Assembly: GCF_002750855.1 (NCBI RefSeq)
Contig: NZ_NWUC01000002.1
Location: 577,416-641,415 of the forward strand
DNA from: Neopararhizobium haloflavum
GTDB taxonomy: Bacteria > Pseudomonadota > Alphaproteobacteria > Rhizobiales > Rhizobiaceae
Length of the DNA: 64,000 bases
Direction: 5' to 3'
The notes below the pieces were generated by a model that saw only the letters and a program-made list of their open reading frames with translations, did no database searches and was not told the origin of the DNA. Of this stretch, positions 1 to 8,563 are shown in pieces; position 1 is the first letter of the stretch, and each line of letters starts with the position of its first letter. Made by a program: the position numbers and the translations under genes.

Positions 1-159
1 CTCCAGCACCTGCAATGTGAGACCGGTGGCCACCGCCGCATCGAATGCGTTGCCGCCCGCCTCCAGCATCTTCATGCCGACGGCCGACGCGATCCAGTGC
101 GTCGACGCGACGACACCGAATGTTCCGAGGATTTCCGGTCGTGTCGTGAATCTTGTCAT
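1..159 (-). CDS. ggt: gamma-glutamyltransferase, N-terminal fragment (cut by window edge)
   Basis: Only the first 53 codons are in the window. The peptide opens MTRFTTRPEILGTFG, followed by VASTHWIASAVGM and EAGGNAFDAAVATG, the typical start of the gamma-glutamyltranspeptidase family (Ntn hydrolases that cleave glutathione and other gamma-glutamyl compounds). The catalytic threonine lies outside the window. It follows the ABC permease gene by 16 bases on the same strand, so it is probably the last or a late gene of that operon, suggesting that imported gamma-glutamyl peptides are hydrolysed. No signal peptide is visible, as in the cytoplasmic GGT-like group. Family assignment is confident; substrate is inferred. 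Confidence 0.85.
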   Translation of the reverse strand, partial: MTRFTTRPEILGTFGVVASTHWIASAVGMKMLEAGGNAFDAAVATGLTLQVLE

Positions 160-175
160 CTGCGTTCCGTTCCTG

Positions 176-1048
176 TCAGTTTTCGCGCGGGTCGAGCGCA
201 TCGCGCAGACCATCGCCTAGAAGGTTGAATCCGATCACGACCATGAAGATCGCGATGCCCGGCCAAAGGGCCATCCAGGGCGCCTGGCTCAGAAAATTCT
301 TCGCCGTGTTAAGCATCGATCCCCAACTCGGGGACGGCGGCTGCTGACCCAGGCCCAGAAAGGAAAGGCTTGCTTCGGCGATGATCGCCGTCGCGACGGT
401 CAAGGTGGCCTGCACGAGAATCGGCGGAAAGACGTTTGGCAGGATATAGCGACGGATGATCTTGCCGTGACTTAGACCAATCGCCCGGGCGCCCTCGACA
501 TAGTCCTCTGTCTTGACGGCAAGAACCTGTCCGCGCGTCAGCCGAATGAAAATCGGCATGGCAGACAGCCCGATGGCGATCATCGCGTTCGTCAGGCTGG
601 GGCCGAGAAAGGCAGCAAGCGCGATCGCAAGGATCAGGAACGGCATCGCCAGCAAGGCATCGGTCATGCGCTGGATGATCTGGTCGGTCCAGCCGCCGAA
701 GTAGCCGGAAATCAGACCAAATGGCACGCCGAGCGTGACCGCGATGGCGACCGAAACCACACCGGCCAGAAGCGACGCCTGCGCACCCCAGATCATGCGT
801 GAGAAGATGTCGCGGCCGATCTCGTCGGTGCCGAGCCAATGCGCAGCCGAAGGCGGCTGGCGGATCGCGGTCCAACTCGTCGCATTCGGATCGGCAATGG
901 GAAGGACCGGAGCAAGCACCGCGATGACAATGAAGAACATGACCATCGCGAAACCGAATATCGCGATCTTGTTCGACTTCAGCTTCTTCCAGGCGCGGCT
1001 TTCCTGTCGGCCCAGCGTTTCGGCGCCGGTTTCGGGGATCACGGTCAT
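176..1048 (-). CDS. peptide ABC transporter permease, DppC/GsiD type
   Basis: A 290-residue inner-membrane permease of the oligopeptide/dipeptide ABC family. It has the N-terminal OppC-type segment (one membrane helix near residues 30-52), the LGTDEIGRDIFSRM motif near residues 72-85, and the EAA loop (EGARAIGLSHGKIIRRYILPN) that docks on the ATPases. It overlaps the upstream permease gene by four bases (ATGA), which indicates translational coupling. Together with the DppB-like partner it forms the channel. The substrate is a peptide by family; the neighbouring gamma-glutamyltransferase suggests glutathione-like peptides, as in the Gsi importer. That substrate call is inference. Confidence 0.9.
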   Translation of the reverse strand: MTVIPETGAETLGRQESRAWKKLKSNKIAIFGFAMVMFFIVIAVLAPVLPIADPNATSWTAIRQPPSAAHWLGTDEIGRDIFSRMIWGAQASLLAGVVSVAIAVTLGVPFGLISGYFGGWTDQIIQRMTDALLAMPFLILAIALAAFLGPSLTNAMIAIGLSAMPIFIRLTRGQVLAVKTEDYVEGARAIGLSHGKIIRRYILPNVFPPILVQATLTVATAIIAEASLSFLGLGQQPPSPSWGSMLNTAKNFLSQAPWMALWPGIAIFMVVIGFNLLGDGLRDALDPREN

Positions 1049-1992
1049 AGCGCCTGCCTCATGCGGGGATTAAGCAGCACATACAGCACGTCGGCGACGA
1101 GGTTCATCAGGATGAAGCCGATCGCTGTGCAAAGAACGACTCCCTGCACGACGGCATAGTCACGATTGAAGACGGCATCGACGATCAATTTCCCGAACCC
1201 AGGAATGGTGAATATCTGCTCCGTCAGCACGGCGCCGGCGAGGAGTTCGCCGAAAAGCAGCGCACTCAGCGTGACGATGGGCAGCACGGCATTGCGGAAG
1301 GTGTGTTTCAGGATGACCGCTTTTTCTGAAAGTCCCTTGGCCCGGGCGGTGCGCACATAATCCGCCTGCAAGACGCCCAGCATGGCGGAGCGGGTGTGGC
1401 GCATCAGGGTGGCGGCAAGCGCGGTGCCGAGCACGAAGGCAGGCATGATCATGGTTTCGAGCGAACGGATGGGGTCGCGGAAGAACGGTTCGTAGCCGGA
1501 CGCCGGCAGCCAGCCGAGATTGACCGACACCAGCAGGATAAGCATGATTCCGAGCCAGAAGTTCGGGATCGAAAGCCCCGAAAGCGCGACGATATTCGCG
1601 ACATAGTCGAGCACGGTACCCTTCTTCACTGCCGAGAGTATCCCCATCGGGATGCCGATCGCGAAAGCGAATATCATTGACATGATGGCGAGTTGGATCG
1701 TGACCGGCAGCTTCGCGGCGATCAGTTGCGTCACCGGCTGGTTGGTCCTCAGCGATATGCCGAGATCGCCCTGAAGCGCGCCGCCGATCCAATAGAAATA
1801 CTGATGAATGACCGGGTCGTTCAGCCGGTATTTCTCCCTTAGGTACTCAAGGGTTTCGGGGTTGCGATCCTCGCCGGCCATGGCCAACACCGGATCGCCG
1901 GGCAGGATTTTCTGCAGCGAAAAAACGAAGATCGAAACGATGATCAACGTCGGAATGGCGATCAAAAGCCGGCGGCCGATATAGGAGAGCAT
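1045..1992 (-). CDS. peptide ABC transporter permease, DppB/GsiC type
   Basis: A 315-residue permease of the DppB/OppB family. It starts MLSYIGRRLLIAIPTL (first membrane helix), has the long periplasmic loop typical of this subunit (residues about 35-100) and the EAA loop YVRTARAKGLSEKAVILKHTFRN near residue 210. Its stop overlaps the start of the DppC-like gene by four bases. A strong hairpin lies between it and the upstream substrate-binding protein gene, so its expression is probably lower than that of the binding protein. Membrane partner of the DppC-like protein. Confidence 0.9.
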   Translation of the reverse strand: MLSYIGRRLLIAIPTLIIVSIFVFSLQKILPGDPVLAMAGEDRNPETLEYLREKYRLNDPVIHQYFYWIGGALQGDLGISLRTNQPVTQLIAAKLPVTIQLAIMSMIFAFAIGIPMGILSAVKKGTVLDYVANIVALSGLSIPNFWLGIMLILLVSVNLGWLPASGYEPFFRDPIRSLETMIMPAFVLGTALAATLMRHTRSAMLGVLQADYVRTARAKGLSEKAVILKHTFRNAVLPIVTLSALLFGELLAGAVLTEQIFTIPGFGKLIVDAVFNRDYAVVQGVVLCTAIGFILMNLVADVLYVLLNPRMRQAL

Positions 1993-2018
1993 GCCCGAGC
2001 TCCAATAGGCGGAAAAAG

Positions 2019-2049
2019 CGCCGGGGCGACGATGGTCGTCACCCCGGCG
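2019..2049 (-). terminator. hairpin with T-run between binding-protein and permease genes (attenuator)
   Basis: The arms CGCCGGGG and CCCCGGCG pair perfectly and enclose a second stem, CGAC/GTCG, with a three-base bulge. On the minus strand the hairpin is followed by CTTTTTCC. It sits 12 bases after the stop of the substrate-binding protein gene and before the permease start at 1992, the place where ABC operons often carry a partial terminator that keeps binding protein in excess over the membrane subunits. Confidence 0.6.
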
Positions 2050-2061
2050 ACGGATGGACCG

Positions 2062-3570
2062 TTATTCGGCCATTGTCACGTTTTCCAGGCGGATCATGCC
2101 GTCCGGATAGGCGACGAAGCCTTCGATCGTGTTGTCGAGCGCCCAGATCCAACTCGGATGGTAGAGATAGATGATCGGCAAATCCTCATTGAGGATTGCC
2201 TGCGCCTCGGCATAGAGCGCCTTGCGCTCTTCCATCTCGTTAGTCTCGCGCGCGGCGTTGAGCAGGCGGTCGACCTCCTCGTTGCAGTATTTGGAATCGT
2301 TGATGCCGCCCTCGCAGGTGACGAACTGATGGATGTTGCCATCGGGATCGGTCCGGCCGGACCAGCCGACCTGGCTGAGCTGGTAGTCGCCAGCCGTCTG
2401 GGCGGAGAGCATGCTGGCGAATTCGGTCGCTTTCAGGCTCAGATCGAAGCCGGCTTCGGCGACCATAGCCTGAACCATCTGCATCATCTGCTGCTGCACC
2501 GGATTGTTGGGCACCTGCGCTTCAACCGCCATGCGGTCGACACCGGCTTCCTCCAGAAGGGCGCGGGCGGCTTCGACATCGCGCTCGGGAACAGGAAAGT
2601 CCTGAACATACCAGGGGCTCGACGGCGGGACATGCTGGTTGCCGGGCGACGCGGTGCCCTGGAAGACGACCTCGTTTATGGCGTTGCGATCGATCGCCAG
2701 AGAAAAGGCCTGACGCAGCTTCGCCTCGTTGCCGAAGGGGTTGTCGCCGTTCGGTCCGTTGTCGATGTTGACCGTGATGCCCTGATAGCCAAGGCCGACG
2801 ATGTCCTCATAGATCAGGCTCTCATCCTGCTGCACGGCCGGCGCATCGCTCGGCGCTAGACGCTCCAGCATGTCGAGATCACCGGCCTGGAGGTTGGCGA
2901 GACGTACAGTCGTGTCGGGGATAGGCAGATATGTGACCCTGTCGAAATGGTAGTTGTCCGCATTCCAGTAGTCGGCGAACTTCTCAAGCACGATGCGATC
3001 CTGCTGAACGCGCTCGACGAACTGGTAGGGGCCGGAGCATACCGGGTTGTTGCCGAAATCCAGCCCGGCTTCTTCGGCAGCCGTCGGAGAAATCATCATG
3101 CCGGCACGGTCGGACAGCTGGGCCAGCAAAGTGGCGTCTGGCGCTTCGAGCGTGAAGACCACTTCGTACTCACCGGTCGCCTCCACTCCCGTTACCGATG
3201 CCAGTTCGCTCTGGCGCCGGCTTTCGGGGAGGTTCTGCGAGCGGTCGATGTTGGCGACCACAGCCTCGGCATTGAACGGCGTACCATCGTGGAACGTCGC
3301 GCCCTCACGCAACTGCATGGTCAACTGACGTCCATCCTCGGACCAGGACCATTCGGTCGCGAGTTGCGGCACGTATTCGAGGTCCGGCGTGATGTCGACA
3401 AGCTTGTCGCAGAGCGATGTGTAGACGATGCGGCCGACGAAAGTCCGCGACTGGTCAGGGTCAAGCACATCGGGATCTTCCTGAAGGCCGATCCGTAGAT
3501 CGACCGCCATTGCCGAACCGGTCAGTGCGGCCGAGGCGAGCAGCGTCGCCATGAGACGTTTCAATGTCAT
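2062..3570 (-). CDS. periplasmic peptide-binding protein of the ABC importer
   Basis: A 502-residue extracytoplasmic solute-binding protein of family 5 (SBP_bac_5; DppA/OppA/GsiB type). It starts with a Sec signal peptide (MTLKRLMATLLASAALTGSA, cleavage near AMA-VD) and has the family features: LREGATFHDGTPFNAEAV near residue 90, the conserved SGPY segment, and a C-terminal YHPSWIWALD. The start at 3570 is chosen because AGGAG lies just upstream and the signal peptide begins there; a longer open frame upstream has no family similarity. It would deliver peptides to the DppBC-like channel. Two cysteine-containing segments (NPVCSGPY and VTCEGGINDSKYC) are present; their role is unknown. Confidence 0.9.
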   Translation of the reverse strand: MTLKRLMATLLASAALTGSAMAVDLRIGLQEDPDVLDPDQSRTFVGRIVYTSLCDKLVDITPDLEYVPQLATEWSWSEDGRQLTMQLREGATFHDGTPFNAEAVVANIDRSQNLPESRRQSELASVTGVEATGEYEVVFTLEAPDATLLAQLSDRAGMMISPTAAEEAGLDFGNNPVCSGPYQFVERVQQDRIVLEKFADYWNADNYHFDRVTYLPIPDTTVRLANLQAGDLDMLERLAPSDAPAVQQDESLIYEDIVGLGYQGITVNIDNGPNGDNPFGNEAKLRQAFSLAIDRNAINEVVFQGTASPGNQHVPPSSPWYVQDFPVPERDVEAARALLEEAGVDRMAVEAQVPNNPVQQQMMQMVQAMVAEAGFDLSLKATEFASMLSAQTAGDYQLSQVGWSGRTDPDGNIHQFVTCEGGINDSKYCNEEVDRLLNAARETNEMEERKALYAEAQAILNEDLPIIYLYHPSWIWALDNTIEGFVAYPDGMIRLENVTMAE

Positions 3571-3620
3571 CTTGCTAGTTCTCCTGTCGTTTGCCGTTAT
3601 CGTTGTCACTCTCGCGCGGT

Positions 3621-4706
3621 TCATCGCCGCGTCTTCCCTCCGCCAGTTTCGCTGAACTGGCGATAAAGCTCGAAACGTCGGATGGCTGCGTCGCTGCGCG
3701 AGGAGGTGTCCACCGCCGAGAAGTCCGGGCGCGGCAGTTCGCGCCAATAGTGGCAGGCAACGCGCCGCCCGCCTCCCGCGTCCTCGAGCATCGGCTTTTC
3801 CTGTGTGCACCGGTCTGCCGCATGGGGGCAGCGGGTGTGGAAACGGCAGCCCGATGGTGGGTTTGCCGGTGACGGAATGTCACCCGACAACGGCTCGCGG
3901 GTCACACGCGCCGCCGGGTCGGGCTTGGGGATCGCCTGCATCAGGGCTTGCGTATAGGGATGAAGCGGCTCGGCGTAGAGCGCATCGGTTTCAGCCAGTT
4001 CAACGACTTCACCCAGATACATCACCGCGATCCGATCGCTCATGTGCCGAATGACGGCCAGATCGTGTGCGATGATGATCAGCGTCAAACCGAGTTCCGC
4101 CTTAAGGTCCTCGACGAGATTGACGATCTGAGCCTGGACTGACACGTCGAGCGCGGACACCGGCTCGTCGCCGATCAGCAGCTTCGGCTCCGATGCGAGC
4201 GCGCGGGCAATGCCGATGCGCTGGCGTTGGCCACCCGAGAACTCGTGCGGGTATCGGCTGGCATGCTCGGCGCGCAGCCCCACCTTCTCCAGCAGGTCTG
4301 CGACCCTGGCGCGGCGCTCAGCGGACGTCAGGGCCGCGTGAACCTCCAGCGGTTCGCCGACTATCTTTCCGACCGTCATGCGTGGATTGAGCGACGAATA
4401 GGGATCCTGGAAGACGAACTGCATTTCACCGCGCAGCTGACGCAGAGATGCCGGATCGGCCTCAGTCAGGTTCCGGCCATTATAGATGACATCCCCGGCA
4501 CTGGGCTCGATCAGCCGCAACAACAGCCGGGCGAGTGTCGACTTGCCGCAACCACTCTCTCCGACAATGGCGAATGTCTCGCCTCGATGCACCGCCAACG
4601 ATACGCCGTCGACCGCATGGATGGTGGTCTCCTTGCGAAGAAATCCTCCGCCGCTCTTGAAGTGCCGTTTAAGATCGCGGGTCTCGATGATGGTGTCTGC
4701 GCTCAA
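3621..4706 (-). CDS. peptide ABC transporter ATP-binding protein, DppF type
   Basis: A 361-residue ATPase. Walker A is [17 protein letters not shown], the signature is FSGGQRQRIGIARAL, and Walker B is LLIGDEPVSALDVS followed by a catalytic-type histidine in IIIAHDLAVIRH. The C-terminal oligopeptide-transporter extension has the CRFHTRCPHAADRC cysteine motif, which in some family members binds an iron-sulfur cluster. The start is a TTG at 4706 overlapping the TGA of the preceding ATPase gene, with GGGGGAGAAG upstream. Pairs with the DppD-like ATPase to power import. Confidence 0.88.
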   Translation of the reverse strand: MSADTIIETRDLKRHFKSGGGFLRKETTIHAVDGVSLAVHRGETFAIVGESGCGKSTLARLLLRLIEPSAGDVIYNGRNLTEADPASLRQLRGEMQFVFQDPYSSLNPRMTVGKIVGEPLEVHAALTSAERRARVADLLEKVGLRAEHASRYPHEFSGGQRQRIGIARALASEPKLLIGDEPVSALDVSVQAQIVNLVEDLKAELGLTLIIIAHDLAVIRHMSDRIAVMYLGEVVELAETDALYAEPLHPYTQALMQAIPKPDPAARVTREPLSGDIPSPANPPSGCRFHTRCPHAADRCTQEKPMLEDAGGGRRVACHYWRELPRPDFSAVDTSSRSDAAIRRFELYRQFSETGGGKTRR

Positions 4707-5734
4707 GCGGCTTCTCCCCCGACCAGCATTTCGAGCGGTGCCTTGAAACAGGCGAAGCCGTGGCCATCGGCCGTGACTGTGGTTTCGGGGCGATGAGTCC
4801 GGCAATGATCATCGGCAAAGGGACAACGGGTGGCGAAGCGACAACCGGCAGGCATCAAAGCGGGCGGCGGGACCGAACCGGCGATCGTCATGAGGCGACC
4901 GCGACCGCCCGACAGCGAGGGCATGGAGCCCATCAAGCCAAGCGTATAAGGGTGTTGCGGGTCCGAGAACACCGCCTGCACAGTGCCCTTTTCGATCACC
5001 CGGCCTGCATACATGACGGCAACATCGTCGGCGATTTCACCGACCACGCCAAGGTCATGCGTGATCAGCAGAAGAGCGGCGCCGGTCTCTTCCTGAAGTT
5101 CACGCATCAGGTCGAGGATCTGCGCCTGAATGGTAACGTCGAGCGCCGTCGTCGGCTCGTCGGCGATCAGGAGCGCCGGGTCGTTGGCCAGAGCCATCGC
5201 GATCATCACTCGCTGACGCATCCCGCCGGAGAGTTGATGCGGATAGTCGTCGAGACGCTTCTCCGGGGCCGGAATGCGCACGCGACGGAACATCTCCAGA
5301 GCGCGCTCGCGCGCCTCGCTCCTGGAACAGCGACGGTGACGCCGAACCGCTTCGGCCACCTGTTCCCCGACCGTGAAGACCGGGTTCAGCGACGTCATCG
5401 GCTCCTGGAAGATCATGGCCATATCGCCGCCGCGCAGCTTCTCCATCTCACGCGTGGAAAGCGCCAAGAGCTCCCGCCCCTTGAAACGGACCGCCCCCTT
5501 TCTGATCGTGGCGGCCTTGCGTGAGAGAAGGCCCATAGCGGCCAGCGATGTCACGGACTTTCCGCAGCCGCTTTCACCCACGAGGCACAGGGTCTTTCCC
5601 TTCTCGATGGAAAAATCGACGCCATCGATCATGTCGATCGATTGGCCGTGGAACCGGATGGTCAGATCTTCGACAGCGAGAACCGGCTCAGCCGGCGCGC
5701 CGATCGATGCATCAGGCGACGTGTCAGCTTGCAT
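4703..5734 (-). CDS. peptide ABC transporter ATP-binding protein, DppD type
   Basis: A 343-residue ATPase with Walker [18 protein letters not shown], signature [15 protein letters not shown], Walker [15 protein letters not shown] and switch histidine [10 protein letters not shown]. The C-terminal motif [14 protein letters not shown] is the four-cysteine pattern of the DppD/OppD branch. It overlaps the end of the GntR regulator gene by 11 bases and the start of the DppF-like gene by four, so regulator and ATPases form one tight transcription unit. It heterodimerises with the DppF-like subunit at the cytoplasmic face of the permeases. Confidence 0.9.
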   Translation of the reverse strand: MQADTSPDASIGAPAEPVLAVEDLTIRFHGQSIDMIDGVDFSIEKGKTLCLVGESGCGKSVTSLAAMGLLSRKAATIRKGAVRFKGRELLALSTREMEKLRGGDMAMIFQEPMTSLNPVFTVGEQVAEAVRRHRRCSRSEARERALEMFRRVRIPAPEKRLDDYPHQLSGGMRQRVMIAMALANDPALLIADEPTTALDVTIQAQILDLMRELQEETGAALLLITHDLGVVGEIADDVAVMYAGRVIEKGTVQAVFSDPQHPYTLGLMGSMPSLSGGRGRLMTIAGSVPPPALMPAGCRFATRCPFADDHCRTHRPETTVTADGHGFACFKAPLEMLVGGEAA

Positions 5735-6437
5735 CGCTCAGACTCTCCAGTGAGGTTTGGCGGATCAGATTGTCGTTGAGCGTCATGAGGTGTTCGCGCA
5801 TGCCGATCCCGGCAGCTACGGGGTCGCGCTTGCCGATCGCTTCGACGATCGCCTCGTGCTGATCGACGTAGGCGCGCATCGCGGCATCGCTTCGGGCGCG
5901 GGCTCTTATGGTCTGCCAAGCCTGGTTCTGACGCACGCTGTCAACGATATCGAACAGCGTGAGCAGAACACGATTGCCGGCACTGCGGGCGATCTGGCGG
6001 TGCAGCGCACTGTCCCACAACTCGCGCTCGTCGGAATCACCGCTCTCCCTGAGGCGCTGGTTGATGTCACGCATGCGATCCACGGCGGCCGGCTTGGCCC
6101 GCAGCGCGGCAAGCTGCGCCAGTTGCGGTTCGATTCTCAGTCGCGCTTCCATCACCTCCATGAAATCGGTGTCGGCCGCAATCCGTCCGATCTCGGTCGC
6201 CACCGGTTCGGGCCGCGGACCGGCATAGGTTCCCGAACCCTGCTTGCGCCAGACCCGCCCCTCAGCTTCCAGAACCTCCAGCGCGCGTCGGACAGAGCGA
6301 CGGCTGATGCCGAATTGGTCCGCCAGCGCCCGCTCGGTCGGAAGACGCCCCTCGCGCCCCGAGAATGCCCGGTTTACCAGCGCCCTCAGTCGCTCAAGCG
6401 CAATACTAGAGTTGTCGACGCCTTCTTGATCGCCCAA
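5724..6437 (-). CDS. GntR-family regulator with FCD domain
   Basis: A 237-residue regulator. The N-terminal winged helix contains [33 protein letters not shown] (residues about 35-68). The C-terminal FCD ligand domain has the characteristic [16 protein letters not shown] and [11 protein letters not shown] segments whose His and Asp residues usually bind a metal and an organic acid. It is the first gene of the peptide-ABC/GGT operon and overlaps the next gene, so it most likely controls that operon and itself. The best in-frame start is TTG; no strong ribosome site is visible, and an inverted repeat just upstream may be its operator. Confidence 0.85.
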   Translation of the reverse strand: MGDQEGVDNSSIALERLRALVNRAFSGREGRLPTERALADQFGISRRSVRRALEVLEAEGRVWRKQGSGTYAGPRPEPVATEIGRIAADTDFMEVMEARLRIEPQLAQLAALRAKPAAVDRMRDINQRLRESGDSDERELWDSALHRQIARSAGNRVLLTLFDIVDSVRQNQAWQTIRARARSDAAMRAYVDQHEAIVEAIGKRDPVAAGIGMREHLMTLNDNLIRQTSLESLSDAS

Positions 6438-6448
6438 GTGCCGGACCC

Positions 6449-6464
6449 AATGGTTCGTACCAAT
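6449..6464. promoter_or_regulatory. probable GntR operator
   Basis: A 16-bp inverted repeat, AATGGT-TCGT-ACCAAT, lies 11 bases upstream of the GntR start codon. It has the TGGT-N-ACCA character seen in FadR/VanR-type sites, and a related half site (TTGGTCCATT) follows at 6471-6480. Autoregulation by the adjacent GntR protein is inferred from position and symmetry. Confidence 0.5.
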
Positions 6465-6582
6465 TCAAATTTGGTCCATTGAAGGGGCTGCACGTGAACT
6501 TGGCAAGAAGAAATTTTCGGCAAGAGCGATGAAGCTTTGTGCAACGCGCGCACAACCGCCGGCATCCAGACGACAGAATGCG

Positions 6583-6611
6583 TCCCGCTCCGCTGTTTCA
6601 GCGGAGCGGGA
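6583..6611 (-). terminator. terminator of the sugar-acid TRAP operon
   Basis: A perfect 13-bp stem (TCCCGCTCCGCTG with its complement) closes on a three-base loop, 29 bases after the dctM stop at 6641. There is no long T-run on either side. The position between two operons of the same orientation fits a transcription terminator. Confidence 0.65.
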
Positions 6612-6640
6612 GGTTTCTCGTCTTCATGGATCGGCGGCTA

Positions 6641-7948
6641 TTATCGGCCAGTGATGCCCGGGAAGATGATCAACATCGCCAGCGCCAGAGCCTGAAGCCC
6701 GATAAATGGCAACAACGAGCGGAAGATTTCTCCGAGCGAGATATCCTTGGGCGCCACAGACTTCAGGTAGAAGGCGGCCGGCCCGAAGGGTGGCGAGAGG
6801 AATGACATCTGCATGTTCATGCAGAACAGAACGCCGAACCAGACCGGATCGAAGCCGAGTTCCATGACGATCGGCACGAATATCGGCAGCGTCAGGAGCG
6901 CGATGCCCACCCAGTCGAGGAACATGCCGAGGACGAACAGAATGATCATCATGAAGATGAGGACGACATACCGGTTCTCGGAAATGCCCGAGATCGCATT
7001 GCTGACGAAGTCGATGCCGCCCATCAGGTTGAACACGCCGATCAACGCGCTGGCACCAATGCCGATCCAGACGATCATGCCAACGGTCGACAGCGTCTGA
7101 AGCGCGGCGTTCTTCATGAGGGTCAGAGAGAATTCGCCGCGTACGATTGTCGACAATATGACCCCGAGCACCCCAATCGCCGAGGCCTCGGTGACGGAAG
7201 CGATGCCGCCATAGATTGACCCCAGAACGAATACCACTACGAGGATGGGAAGGATGACGCCCTTGAGCAGCGACAGCTTTTCGCGCGTCGTCATCTCGTT
7301 CGGCTCGGGTATCGGCGCCTTGGACGGGTCGAGGTACGCGCGGATTAGGACATATGCCACATAAAAGCTGGCCAGCATGAAGCCGGGTATGAAGGCGGCG
7401 GTGAACAGCGCCCCGATCGAAACGTTCGCCGTCAGGCCGTAGATGATGAGAACGATCGACGGGGGAACCATGGTGCCCAGCGCCCCACCGGCGCAGACGA
7501 CGCCGATGGCAAGGCGCCGATCATACCCGAGCCGCAACATCTGCGGCAACGCGATGAGCCCCAGAAGCACGATCTCGCCACCGATGATGCCGCTCATGGC
7601 GGCCAGAATGACCGCGACGAATATGGTTTGGATCGCCACCCCGCCACGCAGGCGGCCGCCGATCAGACGCATGGCGTCGAAAAGATCGCGCGCTATCCCC
7701 GAGCGATCGAGGATGGCCGCCATCAAGACGAACATCGGCACGGAAACGAAAACGAAGGACGAGACGAACGAGTAGACGCGGCTGGTGATGAGCGGAACCG
7801 CCATCGGGCCGAACCAGCCGAGCGCGAAGATAAGTGCGACGAGCAGTGTGACGAAGGCAAGCGGCATGCCGGTGACCAGCAGCGCCAGCAGCAGGCCGAA
7901 CATGGCCAGCGTACCGAACTCGATACCAAGTGCGGAAAGATCAAACAT
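6641..7948 (-). CDS. TRAP transporter large permease (DctM), sugar-acid system
   Basis: A 435-residue integral membrane protein of the DctM family, the ion-driven transport subunit of a tripartite ATP-independent periplasmic transporter. About 12 hydrophobic segments are visible, with family motifs such as SVPMFVLMAAILDRSG, GTMVPPSIVLIIYG and LFCMNMQMSFLSPPFGPA. Its ATG overlaps the stop of the small permease gene (TAATG). Being downstream of gluconokinase in the same operon points to a C6 sugar acid such as gluconate or galactonate. Confidence 0.92.
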   Translation of the reverse strand: MFDLSALGIEFGTLAMFGLLLALLVTGMPLAFVTLLVALIFALGWFGPMAVPLITSRVYSFVSSFVFVSVPMFVLMAAILDRSGIARDLFDAMRLIGGRLRGGVAIQTIFVAVILAAMSGIIGGEIVLLGLIALPQMLRLGYDRRLAIGVVCAGGALGTMVPPSIVLIIYGLTANVSIGALFTAAFIPGFMLASFYVAYVLIRAYLDPSKAPIPEPNEMTTREKLSLLKGVILPILVVVFVLGSIYGGIASVTEASAIGVLGVILSTIVRGEFSLTLMKNAALQTLSTVGMIVWIGIGASALIGVFNLMGGIDFVSNAISGISENRYVVLIFMMIILFVLGMFLDWVGIALLTLPIFVPIVMELGFDPVWFGVLFCMNMQMSFLSPPFGPAAFYLKSVAPKDISLGEIFRSLLPFIGLQALALAMLIIFPGITGR

Positions 7949-8511
7949 TACGAGCGCCTTCCGCGACGGGCATAGTTGACAGCGAGAATGACGAACTGAA
8001 GCGCCATGACGACGAGCACGACCAAGAGGAACACCTTGAGCAGGGCCGGCGTCGGCGGATTCCAGGCGCTGCCCGTTCCTTCAAGGCGAATGCGCCCGTC
8101 CGGCGCCCAGACGGCGCGGCTGACCATGAGCCAGGCTGCGTAGGCGAAAAAGCCCGCCGAAAGACAACAGATCAGCGAGATGACGATGTCCATCCATCGT
8201 CGCCCCCTGGCCTCGAGCTGGTCATAGATCAGGACCACGCGGATATGCTTGTCGTGGGCCACGCAATAAAGGCCGCCGAACACAAAGGCGACTGCGGAGA
8301 GGAAAATGCTGGTTTCGTGCGCCCAGAGGGTGGGTGACCCGAAACCGTAGCGCATCACGATCTCGAAGATCAGCACCGCCATGGCGAGCAGGATGCCGAT
8401 CGCAAAGACGATGGCGATGCGGTCGATGACCCGGCCGAGCGGTCCGGCCTCTTCAATGGGACCCGTCGGCCCCTCCAGTTCCTCAACCAGGTCCGCATCG
8501 TCCTTGGCCAT
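7948..8511 (-). CDS. TRAP transporter small permease (DctQ), sugar-acid system
   Basis: A 187-residue DctQ-type membrane protein with four membrane helices: about residues 30-52, 68-85, 107-130 and 150-172. The motif RYGFGSPTLWAHETSIFLSAV is typical of the family. The start at 8511 is preferred over an upstream ATG because GGGAGGCG precedes it. It bridges the binding protein and DctM. A strong terminator-like hairpin separates it from the upstream binding-protein gene, so PQM stoichiometry is probably set by read-through. Confidence 0.9.
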   Translation of the reverse strand: MAKDDADLVEELEGPTGPIEEAGPLGRVIDRIAIVFAIGILLAMAVLIFEIVMRYGFGSPTLWAHETSIFLSAVAFVFGGLYCVAHDKHIRVVLIYDQLEARGRRWMDIVISLICCLSAGFFAYAAWLMVSRAVWAPDGRIRLEGTGSAWNPPTPALLKVFLLVVLVVMALQFVILAVNYARRGRRS

Positions 8512-8527
8512 CGTCGCCTCCCGCGTC

Positions 8528-8555
8528 AAAAAAGCCGGCGGGCAAGCCCGCCGGC
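8528..8555 (-). terminator. intrinsic terminator/attenuator between dctP and dctQ
   Basis: On the minus strand GCCGGCGGGC pairs perfectly with GCCCGCCGGC across a two-base centre and is followed at once by six T residues, the full signature of a rho-independent terminator. It begins nine bases after the dctP stop and ends 17 bases before the dctQ start, inside an otherwise continuous operon. It probably limits QM expression relative to the binding protein. Confidence 0.85.
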
Positions 8556-8563
8556 GGTTGGCA

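Noticed and set aside
3570-3810. 80-codon N-terminal extension of the peptide-binding protein
   Set aside because: The signal peptide and AGGAG site mark the start at 3570; the extension is Arg-rich and unlike any binding protein.
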